Below, one piece after another: positions 18,309-26,257 of a stretch of DNA of 64,000 nt. The stretch is from positions 434,001-498,000 of the forward strand of contig NZ_JAGKTC010000003.1 of assembly GCF_017939625.1 (NCBI RefSeq), read 5' to 3'. The DNA is from Pseudoxanthomonas helianthi (GTDB lineage Bacteria > Pseudomonadota > Gammaproteobacteria > Xanthomonadales > Xanthomonadaceae). The notes beneath the pieces are model-generated. The model did no database searches, was not told the DNA's origin, and was given only the letters and a program-made list of their open reading frames with translations. Positions within the stretch are counted from its first letter, which is position 1. The number at the start of each line of letters is the position of its first letter. The position numbers were made by a program, and so were the translations under genes.

Positions 18309-19415
18309 ATGAAGTTCAAACCCGGTCATCTTGCTGTAGGCGCCACTCTCCTTTCGCTGTCGATCGCGGCCGTGGTCGCGGCGCCGAAGAACGCCGATCT
18401 CAATCCGCTGCAGGTCAGCATCGCGCCGGCCGCCTCCAAGGCGGGCGATCTACAGGGCCCGATCGAAGTCACCATCACCAACACCGGCAATCGCGCCGTG
18501 CGCGTGCCCAAGTGGGAACTGCCTTCGGACTCCCCGGAAACCTCGCTGTTCAAGGTCACCCTGGACGGCGAGCCGGTCGCGTACGAAGGCATGCTGGTCA
18601 AGCGTGGACTGCCGGAAGCGACCGACTTCGTCGTGCTGCCGCCAGGTCGCAGCCTGAAGACGGTGGTCGACCTCTCCGCTTCCTACGACCTGAGCAAGAG
18701 CGGCAACTACGAAATCAGCCTGGTTTCGCCGTTGCAGCACGCTTCGCTGTCCGACGGGCGCATGCTGCGCGATTCGCGCGGCAATCCGATGGTCCTGCGC
18801 AGCGACAAGGCGCGCGTCTGGATCGACGGCAACGACGTGCTCGGCGCCGCCAAGTCCGGAACCAACGGCAAGGGCAAGCCGGGCAGCGGCGGCACCGTGG
18901 TCAACGGCGTCAGCTACGTCGGTTGCTCGACCACCCAGATCGCCACCGCCGGCGACGCGGTGATCGCCGCGCGCGGCTACTCGGAAAACGCGAAGAACTA
19001 CAACTTCACTTCACCGGGCCCGCGCTACACCACCTGGTTCGGCACCCCGACCTCGACCCGCACCAACACGGCCAAGCAGCATTTCACCGCGATCGACGCG
19101 GCGCTCGACCAGAGCAACGGCGAAGTCAAGATCAACTGCGGCTGCAACCAGAGCTACTACGCCTACGTCTACCCGACCCGGCCGTACGAGATCTTCGTCT
19201 GCCGCGCGTTCTGGAACGCACCGCTGACCGGCACCGATTCCAAGGCCGGCACGCTGATCCACGAAACCAGCCACTTCAACGTGGTCGCCGGCACCGACGA
19301 CGTGGTCTATGGCCAGGCGGGCGCGAAGAACCTCGCCCTGACCGACCCGGATGGCGCGCTGAACAACGCCGACAGCCACGAATACTTCGCCGAAAACAAT
19401 CCGGCGCAGAACTGA
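18309..19415 (+). CDS. Secreted M35 (deuterolysin/aspzincin) metallopeptidase
   Basis: The 368-residue preproprotein has a signal peptide (LAVGATLLSLSIAAVVAA) and a beta-rich N-terminal prodomain to about residue 185. A Gly/Lys linker and an aspzincin catalytic domain follow. Zinc ligands are His318 and His322 in HETSH and Asp331 in GTDDVVYG, with Glu319 the base. The C-terminal NADSHEYFAENNP is also typical. M35 enzymes, often peptidyl-Lys specific, digest proteins outside the cell. ATG 18309 has AAGGA about 10 bases upstream. A strong terminator follows. Confidence 0.93.
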   Translation: MKFKPGHLAVGATLLSLSIAAVVAAPKNADLNPLQVSIAPAASKAGDLQGPIEVTITNTGNRAVRVPKWELPSDSPETSLFKVTLDGEPVAYEGMLVKRGLPEATDFVVLPPGRSLKTVVDLSASYDLSKSGNYEISLVSPLQHASLSDGRMLRDSRGNPMVLRSDKARVWIDGNDVLGAAKSGTNGKGKPGSGGTVVNGVSYVGCSTTQIATAGDAVIAARGYSENAKNYNFTSPGPRYTTWFGTPTSTRTNTAKQHFTAIDAALDQSNGEVKINCGCNQSYYAYVYPTRPYEIFVCRAFWNAPLTGTDSKAGTLIHETSHFNVVAGTDDVVYGQAGAKNLALTDPDGALNNADSHEYFAENNPAQN

Positions 19416-19433
19416 GGCGTTTCAAGCAGCAAC

Positions 19434-19461
19434 AAAAAACCCGGCGCAAGCCGGGTTTTTT
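19434..19461. terminator. Bidirectional terminator
   Basis: AAAAAACCCGGC and GCCGGGTTTTTT pair around GCAA. The symmetric A and T tracts serve both the M35 peptidase gene and the convergent cold-shock gene. Confidence 0.9.
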
Positions 19462-19504
19462 GTTCGACCGGCCGCATTCGGCCGGCGATGTTGTCGGGCC
19501 TGCC

Positions 19505-19714
19505 TCAGAGCGGCTGCACGGCGTCGGCCTGCAGGCCCTTCTGGCCCTGGACGACGGTGAAGCTGACCTTCTGGCCTTCCTTCAAGCTCTTGAAGCCCTG
19601 GGTCTGGATGGCGCGGAAGTGCACGAACACGTCCTCGCCGTTCTCGCGGCTGATGAAACCGAAGCCCTTCGCATCGTTGAACCACTTGACGGTTCCGTTC
19701 TCACGCTCGGACAT
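19505..19714 (-). CDS. Cold-shock domain protein (CspA family), copy 1
   Basis: The 69-residue protein is a single cold-shock domain with RNP1 KGFGFI and RNP2 VFVHF. It binds single-stranded RNA/DNA and melts RNA structures. It differs at about 15 positions from the second copy at 51902. AAGGAG lies 12 bases from ATG 19714, longer than usual, and a leader of about 140 bases precedes it. Csp genes of this kind are regulated at the mRNA level by the leader. Whether this copy is cold-induced is not shown. Confidence 0.95.
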   Translation of the reverse strand: MSERENGTVKWFNDAKGFGFISRENGEDVFVHFRAIQTQGFKSLKEGQKVSFTVVQGQKGLQADAVQPL

Positions 19715-19857
19715 ACGCTTTACTTGCTCCTTGAAACAGGTGGTGGAAACGCCGGGTCGCGGCGGCTGGTTGCAAGGAGGAAGCGCGTAACGATGAAGCG
19801 ACCTGCAAGGATCGACTACACGTAGCCACAATCCACGATGAATCCGGCAAGCACAGC
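19715..19857 (-). promoter_or_regulatory. Long 5' leader of csp copy 1
   Basis: About 143 bases lie between the predicted transcription start and ATG. The leader shares CTGTGCTTGCCGGA (19843-19856), CGCTTC, CAACCA and TGTTTCA-GGAG, in that order, with the leader of csp copy 2. This suggests a conserved RNA element. Confidence 0.6.
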
Positions 19858-19863
19858 GCCTGC

Positions 19864-19892
19864 ACAGTAGCGCGGCATTTGTGAAAATGCAA
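19864..19892 (-). promoter_or_regulatory. Sigma-70 promoter of csp copy 1
   Basis: On the minus strand TTGCAT (19887-19892) and TACTGT (19864-19869) are 17 bases apart. Predicted start is near 19857. Confidence 0.65.
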
Positions 19893-19949
19893 ACCCCCGC
19901 CGGACCGGGTTTCGGCAACTACAACCGATTGATCGATAAAGGAATTTTC

Positions 19950-20435
19950 GTGGACACCCAAGCCATCTGCTACGCCCTGGCGGTACTGATGATCGTGGTG
20001 GGCATCGTCGGCGTGGTCCTGCCCGCGCTGCCCGGCCTGCCGCTGGTGTTCGCCGGCATGCTGCTGGCGGCCTGGGCCGGCGACTTCCAGCGGATCGGCT
20101 GGGTGGCGCTGGTCGTGCTGGGCCTGATGACCCTGCTGTCGCTGGCGGTGGATTTCCTCTCCACCACGGTCGGGGCGAAGAAGGTCGGCGCCAGTTCCAA
20201 GGCGCTGTGGGGTTCGGTGATCGGCACCTTCGCCGGCCTGTTCTTCATGCCGATCGGCGTGCTGGTCGGCCCCTTCGTCGGCGCCCTGCTCGGCGAACTG
20301 TGGCATGGCCGCAAATGGCGCAAGGCCGCGAAGGTCGGCTTCGGTACCTGGCTGGGCATCGCGCTGGGCATCGTGCTGAAGCTGGGATTGGCGTTCGCGA
20401 TGCTCGGACTGTTCGTGTTCGCGTGGTTCTTCTGA
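19950..20435 (+). CDS. DUF456 membrane protein
   Basis: The 161-residue protein has about four to five membrane segments. It opens with MIVVGIVGVVLPALPGLPLV, the family hallmark, followed by Gly-rich repeats (GTWLGIALGIVLKLG). Its biochemical role is unknown. The GTG start at 19950 follows AAAGGA by six bases and gives the usual family length, so the 23 residues encoded upstream from 19881 are not included. It diverges from csp copy 1. Confidence 0.88.
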   Translation: MDTQAICYALAVLMIVVGIVGVVLPALPGLPLVFAGMLLAAWAGDFQRIGWVALVVLGLMTLLSLAVDFLSTTVGAKKVGASSKALWGSVIGTFAGLFFMPIGVLVGPFVGALLGELWHGRKWRKAAKVGFGTWLGIALGIVLKLGLAFAMLGLFVFAWFF

Positions 20436-20483
20436 CGCGCGATTTGCGATGATCCGTCCGAAGACCTGCGAACCATTGCGCCC

Positions 20484-21638
20484 ATGACGACTTCCGCTTT
20501 CCGCACTTCCCTGCTGACCCTCGCCATCCTCTCGACGCCGGCCCTGGCGCAGGAAACGGACAAGGCCACGATGGCCGGCGCCTGCACCGCGATCGCCACC
20601 GACGCCGAACGCCTGGCCTGTTACGACCATGCACTGGGCCGACGGCCGTCGGACACGAATGCCGCCGACGCCGACGCCAATGCCGCGCGCCTGCAACTGG
20701 AACAACTGAAGGCCGCAAGCGCGCCGCCGGCCGACGCACCGCTGGGGCAACGCGCACGCCATCGCCTCGGCGCGGTGTTCGCGGTGGACGATCCGGCCGC
20801 CGCCGATGCGCTCGCCAACGCCGGCAAGGGCTCGCTGCTGGACAGCCGCTGGGAACTGGCCAAGGACTCCAAGCTGGGCGTGTTCCAGATGCGCGCATAC
20901 AAACCGGTGTACCTGTTGCCGGCGTTCTGGACCAGCCAGGTCAACGAGACGCCGTATTCGCCCAATCCGCGCAATACCGTGACCGAGCCGCAGAACCTGC
21001 AGGACGTCGAGGCGAAGTTCCAGCTCAGCTTCAAGACCAAGTTCGCCGAGAACCTGTTCGGCGACAACGGCGACCTGTGGGGCGCGTACACGCAAAGCTC
21101 GCGCTGGCAGGTCTTCAACGGCGACGACTCGCGTCCGTTCCGCGAAACCAACTACGAACCGGAAGTGATGCTGGTGTTCCGCAACAACTACAGCCTGGGT
21201 GGCTGGAAGGGGCGGATGACCGGCATCGGCATCAACCACCAGTCGAACGGCCGGCCCGACCCGTTGTCGCGCAGCTGGAACCGGGTCGTGGCCAGCTTCG
21301 GGCTGGACCGCGAGAACTGGGCGCTGGTGCTGCGGCCGTGGTGGCGCATCCCGGACGGCAACGACGACGACAACCCGGACATCGAGGATTACGTCGGCCG
21401 CGGGGACGCGATGCTGACCTACACGCGCGGCGGCCACGTGTTCACCGTGCTGGGCCGGCATTCGCTGCGCACCGGCGAAGATTCGCACGGCGCGGTACAG
21501 GTGGACTACGGCTTTCCGATCAACCGTTCGTTCCGCGCGCACATGCAGCTGTTCCACGGCTACGGCGAAAGCCTGATCGACTACAACCACAAGGCCACCT
21601 ATTTCGGCCTGGGCATTTCCCTGCTGGATTGGTACTGA
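20484..21638 (+). CDS. pldA: Outer membrane phospholipase A1
   Basis: The 384-residue precursor has a signal peptide (TLAILSTPALA) and a short Cys-containing N-terminal domain (residues 30-50, GACTAIATDAERLACYD). A beta-barrel of about 270 residues follows. The catalytic site is intact: NHQSNGRPDPLSRSWNR gives His252, Ser254 and Asn266. OMPLA hydrolyses phospholipids that reach the outer leaflet of the outer membrane. The stop codon overlaps the arsC-like start by one base (TGATG), so the two are probably co-transcribed. Confidence 0.95.
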   Translation: MTTSAFRTSLLTLAILSTPALAQETDKATMAGACTAIATDAERLACYDHALGRRPSDTNAADADANAARLQLEQLKAASAPPADAPLGQRARHRLGAVFAVDDPAAADALANAGKGSLLDSRWELAKDSKLGVFQMRAYKPVYLLPAFWTSQVNETPYSPNPRNTVTEPQNLQDVEAKFQLSFKTKFAENLFGDNGDLWGAYTQSSRWQVFNGDDSRPFRETNYEPEVMLVFRNNYSLGGWKGRMTGIGINHQSNGRPDPLSRSWNRVVASFGLDRENWALVLRPWWRIPDGNDDDNPDIEDYVGRGDAMLTYTRGGHVFTVLGRHSLRTGEDSHGAVQVDYGFPINRSFRAHMQLFHGYGESLIDYNHKATYFGLGISLLDWY

Positions 21639-22063
21639 TGGAAGAAACCACGATCTACCACAACCCGCGCTGCGGCACTTCGCGCAACACGCTGGGCCTG
21701 ATCCGCAACGCCGGCATCGAGCCGCGCGTCATCGAATACCTGCAATCGCCGCCCGACCGCGCCACCCTGCTGGACCTGATCGGACGCATGCGGGTGCCGG
21801 TGCGCGACGTGGTGCGCAGCAAGGAAACGCTGTATGCGGAACTCGGGCTGGAAGACGCGGACGACGATGCACTGGTCGATGCGATGCTGGCGCACCCGGT
21901 GCTGATCAACCGCCCGATCGTGGTGACCTCGCGAGGCGTGAAACTGTGCCGGCCCTCGGAGCAGGTGCTCGACATCCTGCCTGCGCCGCAACGCGGCGAG
22001 TTCCGCAAGGAAGACGGCGAGCTGGTGGTCGACGCGAACGGCCGGCGCGTTTCCGCGGCCTGA
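21638..22063 (+). CDS. arsC: ArsC-family arsenate reductase (glutaredoxin-linked)
   Basis: The 141-residue protein begins IYHNPRCGTSRNT with catalytic Cys12, as in plasmid R773 ArsC. The substrate-binding region INRPIVVTSRGVKLCRP supplies the conserved arginines. It would reduce arsenate to arsenite with glutathione and glutaredoxin. No arsB or arsR is nearby. It lies in a unit with pldA (one-base overlap), so its role may be general rather than part of an ars operon. Confidence 0.9.
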   Translation: MEETTIYHNPRCGTSRNTLGLIRNAGIEPRVIEYLQSPPDRATLLDLIGRMRVPVRDVVRSKETLYAELGLEDADDDALVDAMLAHPVLINRPIVVTSRGVKLCRPSEQVLDILPAPQRGEFRKEDGELVVDANGRRVSAA

Positions 22064-22065
22064 AA

Positions 22066-22521
22066 TCAGTCGCGTCCGCTGCGCCAGCGACGGTGCTCGA
22101 CCCGCATGCAGCGGTCCTGCACCACGTCGATGCCGGCATCGAGCAGTTTCCCCGCGAACGCGTCGTGGCGGATCCCGGATTGCAGCCACACCACGCGCGG
22201 CCTCGCCGCCAGCAGATCGGGCAGGTGCGGTTCCAGGTCTTCCGGCTTGCGGAACACGTCGACCACGTCGACGCGGCCGGGAACGTCCGCGACTTTCCGG
22301 TGCACCGCCCTGCCGAGGATGCGGTCGACGTCCGGGTAGTAGACCGGCACGGGCAGCACTTCGTAGCCGGCGTTGCTCAGGTACAGCGGAATCTGGTGGG
22401 CAGGCCGCTCGGCGCGCGTTTCCGGCTTGATGCCGAGCACGGCGATCCGCCGGGTGCGTTGCAGCAGGCGGTCGATGGCGTCGAAGTCTTCCAGCAGCTG
22501 GCCACGCACGGTCGGCTCCAT
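22066..22521 (-). CDS. CoA-binding (YccU-like) protein
   Basis: The 151-residue Rossmann protein has RRIAVLGIKPETRAERPAHQ near its N-terminus, a pattern of the YccU/succinyl-CoA-synthetase CoA-binding fold. VVWLQSGIRHDAF follows, then CMRVEHRRW at the end. Its function is unknown; relatives bind CoA. ATG 22521 gives the usual family length. ATG 22623 would overlap the divergent hydroxylase gene. It converges with arsC with two bases between the stops. Confidence 0.88.
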   Translation of the reverse strand: MEPTVRGQLLEDFDAIDRLLQRTRRIAVLGIKPETRAERPAHQIPLYLSNAGYEVLPVPVYYPDVDRILGRAVHRKVADVPGRVDVVDVFRKPEDLEPHLPDLLAARPRVVWLQSGIRHDAFAGKLLDAGIDVVQDRCMRVEHRRWRSGRD

Positions 22522-22621
22522 GAGGTTGTGGGAACGGCGATTCGGATCGGCGGCAAGGCTACGCAGCGGGCCGGCCATTCCGTAGACTCGGCCATCGATC
22601 CGGGATCCTTCGAAGGTACGC

Positions 22622-23740
22622 ATGTCCGACCAGCCTCGTCCGCGCCGCTCGTACGCCGCTTACGCCTCCGCCCTGCTCGGGCTGCTCAGCCTGTTCGGCG
22701 TGCTCTGCTTCCACTTCCCGGAGTTGCTGACCAGCCAGGACTTCCGCAAAGTCTATACCGAACAGTTCGCGCGCCACCTGTTGCTGGTGGGACTGGTGGC
22801 GGCGTTCGTGCTGGGCACGCTGGCCATCCTGCGCGACCGCAACAAGCGCGTCGCGCTGACCGGCGTCGGCGCCGCGACCCTGGCGGTGCTGCTGGGCGGC
22901 ACCAACGTGCAGTTCGACTCGATCGGCAAGACGCCGTATTCGCTGGGCCTGGACTGGTTCGTGATCTCGCTGTTCTTCTCGGCCCTGGTGTTCGTGCCGA
23001 TGGAGCGCTTCCTCGGCAAGCGCGAGCTTTCCCCGCTGCGGCCGGGCTGGCGCACTGATCTCGCCTATTTCTTCATGAGCCACGTGCTGGTGCAGTTCAT
23101 CCTGATCCTGGTCACTGCGTCGACCTCGACGATCGCCGGGCTTGCGCTGTTTCCCTCGTTGAAGGCGGCGATCCAGTCGTTGCCGACCTGGGCGCAGTTC
23201 CTGATCGCGGTTTTCGTCGCCGATCTCGCGCAGGCGCTGCTGCACCGCGCGTACCACAACATTCCGTGGCTGTGGCGCTTCCACGCGGTGCACCATTCCA
23301 GCCGTGCGATGGACTGGCTGGCCGGTTCGCGCGTGCACTTCGTCGAAATCGTGCTGACCCGCAGCGCTGTGCTGTTGCCGTTGCTGGTGCTGGGTTTTTC
23401 CGCATCGGCGGTCAACGCCTACGTCGTGCTGGTCGGGCTGCAGGCCGTGCTGGCCCACGCCAACCTGGGCATCCGCTTCGGCTGGCTGGAATACCTGCTG
23501 GTGCTGCCGCGCTACCACCACTGGCATCACGCACGGCACAAGGACTACCTGGACGTGAACTACGCGATCCACCTGCCGTTGGTGGACATGCTGATGGGCA
23601 CCTTCAAACTGCCGAAGAAGCAGGAAGAATGGCCGGAGGAATACGGCGTGATGAAGCTGGAAACCGTGCCGCGCGGCATCCTCGGCCAGCACCTGATGCC
23701 GTTCCAGGGCGGCAAGAAGTTCGACGATTACGTCGCGTAG
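22622..23740 (+). CDS. Sterol desaturase/fatty acid hydroxylase family protein
   Basis: The 372-residue integral membrane protein has about seven hydrophobic segments. All eight or more histidines of the di-iron site are present: HRAYH (208-212), HAVHH (221-225) and HHWHH (299-303). The family hydroxylates or desaturates lipids, carotenoids or alkylglycerols; the substrate is not evident. The extra N-terminal membrane region (residues 10-125) is longer than in minimal members. ATG 22622 has GAAGG six bases upstream. Confidence 0.9.
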   Translation: MSDQPRPRRSYAAYASALLGLLSLFGVLCFHFPELLTSQDFRKVYTEQFARHLLLVGLVAAFVLGTLAILRDRNKRVALTGVGAATLAVLLGGTNVQFDSIGKTPYSLGLDWFVISLFFSALVFVPMERFLGKRELSPLRPGWRTDLAYFFMSHVLVQFILILVTASTSTIAGLALFPSLKAAIQSLPTWAQFLIAVFVADLAQALLHRAYHNIPWLWRFHAVHHSSRAMDWLAGSRVHFVEIVLTRSAVLLPLLVLGFSASAVNAYVVLVGLQAVLAHANLGIRFGWLEYLLVLPRYHHWHHARHKDYLDVNYAIHLPLVDMLMGTFKLPKKQEEWPEEYGVMKLETVPRGILGQHLMPFQGGKKFDDYVA

Positions 23741-23745
23741 GGCTT

Positions 23746-23766
23746 GCCCCATACCGGGTATGGGGC
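23746..23766. terminator. Hairpin between convergent genes
   Basis: GCCCCATACC and GGTATGGGGC form a perfect 10-bp stem with a one-base loop (so in practice a few pairs open). There is no T-tract. Position between convergent stops suggests termination. Confidence 0.35.
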
Positions 23767-23779
23767 GGCTCTGGACCGC

Positions 23780-24415
23780 TTACGTCCAGTCGGTCAGTCC
23801 TTCGCGCGCATACACCTCGCGGAACGAAGGCAGCGCCTTCATCCGCGCGGCGTACGCATGCAGCGCCGGCCAGCGGTCGATGGGACGCGGCATGTTGCGC
23901 GACCAGCGCATCAGCATGGTGAACAGGAAATCGGCGGCCGAACGCCGCTCGCCGAGCAGGTAGGGACCATTGGCTTCGAGATGATCGCTGACCTGCTGCC
24001 ACGCGGATTCGAGCCCGGCGCGCGACGAAGCTTTCACCTTGTCGATGTTTTCCGCACCGGCCGGCTCGTCGGGATAGAACCAGCCGCGATAGGCCGGCAT
24101 CAGCGTGTACGCACCGAAGAACATCCAGCGGTAATAGGCCGCGCGTTCCGGCGTACCGATGGCGGGCGCGAGGCCGGCCTGCGGATACAGGTCGGCCAGG
24201 TGCATGGCGATTGCGGCTGATTCGGTCAATACCTGCCCGTCGATCAGCAACGTCGGCACCCTGCCCTGCGGGTTGAGCTTCAGGTATTCGGGGGACTTCT
24301 GTTCGCGCTTGTCGAAGTCGAGCATGCGCAGTTCGTGCTCGACGCCTAGTTCGATCAGCAGCCAGTGGACCACGAGGGAAGCGGTGCTTTGGGAGCCGTA
24401 CAGAACGATGGACAT
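23780..24415 (-). CDS. Glutathione S-transferase
   Basis: The 211-residue protein has an N-terminal thioredoxin-like domain (residues 1-80). LNPQGRVPTLLIDG supplies the cis-Pro and ESAAIAMHLAD supplies the gamma-glutamyl binding Glu-Ser. The C-terminal all-helical domain contains FLFTMLMRW. It likely conjugates or isomerises electrophiles with glutathione. GAGGAA precedes ATG 24415 at good spacing. The upstream gap holds palindromic repeats. Confidence 0.92.
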   Translation of the reverse strand: MSIVLYGSQSTASLVVHWLLIELGVEHELRMLDFDKREQKSPEYLKLNPQGRVPTLLIDGQVLTESAAIAMHLADLYPQAGLAPAIGTPERAAYYRWMFFGAYTLMPAYRGWFYPDEPAGAENIDKVKASSRAGLESAWQQVSDHLEANGPYLLGERRSAADFLFTMLMRWSRNMPRPIDRWPALHAYAARMKALPSFREVYAREGLTDWT

Positions 24416-24440
24416 GCGGATTCCTCGAAATATGGGAAGT

Positions 24441-24594
24441 CGTCATTCCCGCGCAGGCGGGAATCACTCCTGCCTTTCGTTTCCGCCCTCGTTCCTGCGT
24501 GCTGTGAGCAGAAGCAAGAGCAAGAGCGATTCCCGCCTGCGCGGGAATGACGGGCTAAAGCAAGCGCTGGATCCCGGCTTGCGCCGGGACGACG
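24441..24594. repeat. Inverted palindromic repeats (TCATTCCCGC type)
   Basis: Arms at 24441-24465 and 24528-24552 are inverted copies starting CGTCATTCCCGCGCAGGC; each arm can fold on itself. A third related hairpin, GGATCCCGGCTTGCGCCGGG, sits at 24569-24588 with GACGACG after it. This family is widespread in proteobacterial intergenic regions. It separates the GST and fumarase genes. Confidence 0.85.
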
Positions 24595-24612
24595 CCGAAC
24601 AGCGAACGATAC

Positions 24613-26145
24613 TTACGCCACCACCACCGGAATCTTGCCGATGCGTGCCTGCCATTCCTTCGGGCCGGTGTTGTGCACGGACGTACCCTGCGAATCCACG
24701 GCGACCGTCACCGGCATGTCCTTGACCTCGAATTCGTAGATCGCCTCCATGCCCAGGTCGGCGAAGCCGACGACCCTGGCCGCCTTGATCGCCTTCGACA
24801 CCAGGTAGGCCGCGCCGCCGACCGCCATCAGGTAGGCCGACTGGTGCTTCTTGATCGCTTCGATGGCTGCCGGTCCGCGCTCGGCCTTGCCGACCATGCC
24901 CATCAGGCCGGTCTGGGCGAGCACCTGTTCGGTGAACTTGTCCATGCGCGTGGCGGTGGTCGGGCCTGCCGGGCCCACCACTTCATCGCGCACCGGATCG
25001 ACCGGGCCGACGTAATAGATGAAGCGACCCTTCAGGTCGACCGGCAGCGGCTCGCCCTTGTTGAGCATGTCGACCATGCGCTTGTGCGCGGCGTCGCGAC
25101 CGGTCAGCAGCTTGCCGTTGAGCAGCAGCACTTCGCCGGGCTTCCACGAAGCGACTGCTTCCTTCGTCACGGTGTCGAGATCGACGCGTCGCGCGTTCTG
25201 CGGCGAATAGGTCAGCTTCGGCCAGTCCTCCAGCGACGGCGGATCCAGCATCACCGGGCCGCTGCCGTCGAGGGTGAAATGCGCGTGGCGGGTGGCGGCG
25301 CAGTTCGGGATCATCGCCACCGGCAGGTTGGCGGCGTGGGTCGGGTAATCCTTGACCTTGATGTCGAGCACCGTGGTCAGGCCGCCCAGGCCCTGCGCGC
25401 CAATGCCGAGCGCGTTGACCTTTTCGTACAGCTCCAGGCGCAGTTCCTCGGCGCGATTCGACGGTCCGCGCGCCTGCAGCTCGACGATGTCGATCGGCTC
25501 CATCAGCGCTTCCTTGGCCAGCAGCATCGCCTTCTCGGCGGTGCCGCCGATGCCGATGCCGAGCATGCCCGGCGGGCACCAGCCGGCGCCCATCGTCGGC
25601 ACGGTCTTCAGCACCCAGTCGACGATGGAATCGGACGGGTTGAGCATCGCGAACTTCGACTTCGCTTCCGAACCGCCGCCCTTCGCGGCCACGATCACGT
25701 CGACGGTGTTGCCCGGCACGACCTTGACGTTGACCACGCCCGGCGTGTTGTCCTTCGTGTTCGTGCGCTTGCCGGCCGGATCGGCCAGCACCGAAGCGCG
25801 CAGCTTGTTGTCCGGATGGTTGTAGGCGCGGCGCACGCCCTCGTGGACCATGTCCTCGACGCCCATCGTGGCGTCGTCCCAACGCACGTCCATGCCGATC
25901 TCGAGGAACACGGTGACGATGCCGGTGTCCTGGCAGATCGGGCGATGGCCTTCGGCGCACATCCGCGAGTTGATCAGGATCTGGGCGATGGCGTCCTTCG
26001 CGGCCGGCGATTCCTCGCGTTCGTAGGCGGCGGCGAGGTTCTTGATGTAATCGACCGGGTGGTAGTAGCTGATGTACTGCAGGGCGTCGGCGACGGACTG
26101 GATCAGGTCTTCCTGGCGGATGCTGCGGCTCGGATTCGTGGTCAC
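24613..26145 (-). CDS. fumA: Fumarate hydratase, class I (iron-sulfur)
   Basis: The 510-residue single-chain enzyme has the three cluster cysteine regions: RPICQDTG, GWCPPGMLGIGIGG and PNCAATRHAHF. It interconverts fumarate and malate in the TCA cycle using a [4Fe-4S] cluster. The C-terminal part (residues 330-510) is the beta-subunit-like domain with GPTTATRMD. The GTG start at 26145 gives the N-terminus TTNPSRSIRQEDLIQSVADA, which matches relatives; no ribosome site is obvious. It is divergent from the serine hydrolase gene. Confidence 0.95.
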   Translation of the reverse strand: MTTNPSRSIRQEDLIQSVADALQYISYYHPVDYIKNLAAAYEREESPAAKDAIAQILINSRMCAEGHRPICQDTGIVTVFLEIGMDVRWDDATMGVEDMVHEGVRRAYNHPDNKLRASVLADPAGKRTNTKDNTPGVVNVKVVPGNTVDVIVAAKGGGSEAKSKFAMLNPSDSIVDWVLKTVPTMGAGWCPPGMLGIGIGGTAEKAMLLAKEALMEPIDIVELQARGPSNRAEELRLELYEKVNALGIGAQGLGGLTTVLDIKVKDYPTHAANLPVAMIPNCAATRHAHFTLDGSGPVMLDPPSLEDWPKLTYSPQNARRVDLDTVTKEAVASWKPGEVLLLNGKLLTGRDAAHKRMVDMLNKGEPLPVDLKGRFIYYVGPVDPVRDEVVGPAGPTTATRMDKFTEQVLAQTGLMGMVGKAERGPAAIEAIKKHQSAYLMAVGGAAYLVSKAIKAARVVGFADLGMEAIYEFEVKDMPVTVAVDSQGTSVHNTGPKEWQARIGKIPVVVA

Positions 26146-26257
26146 GGGTGGGCTTGGCGGGGGCTGAAGCCGCCATTTTACCGTGGCCGGGCAACCTTTC
26201 GGCCGCACCGTGCATCTCACGCCGATGCCGGCCTGAGCCGGAGACCAGAGGATCGCC

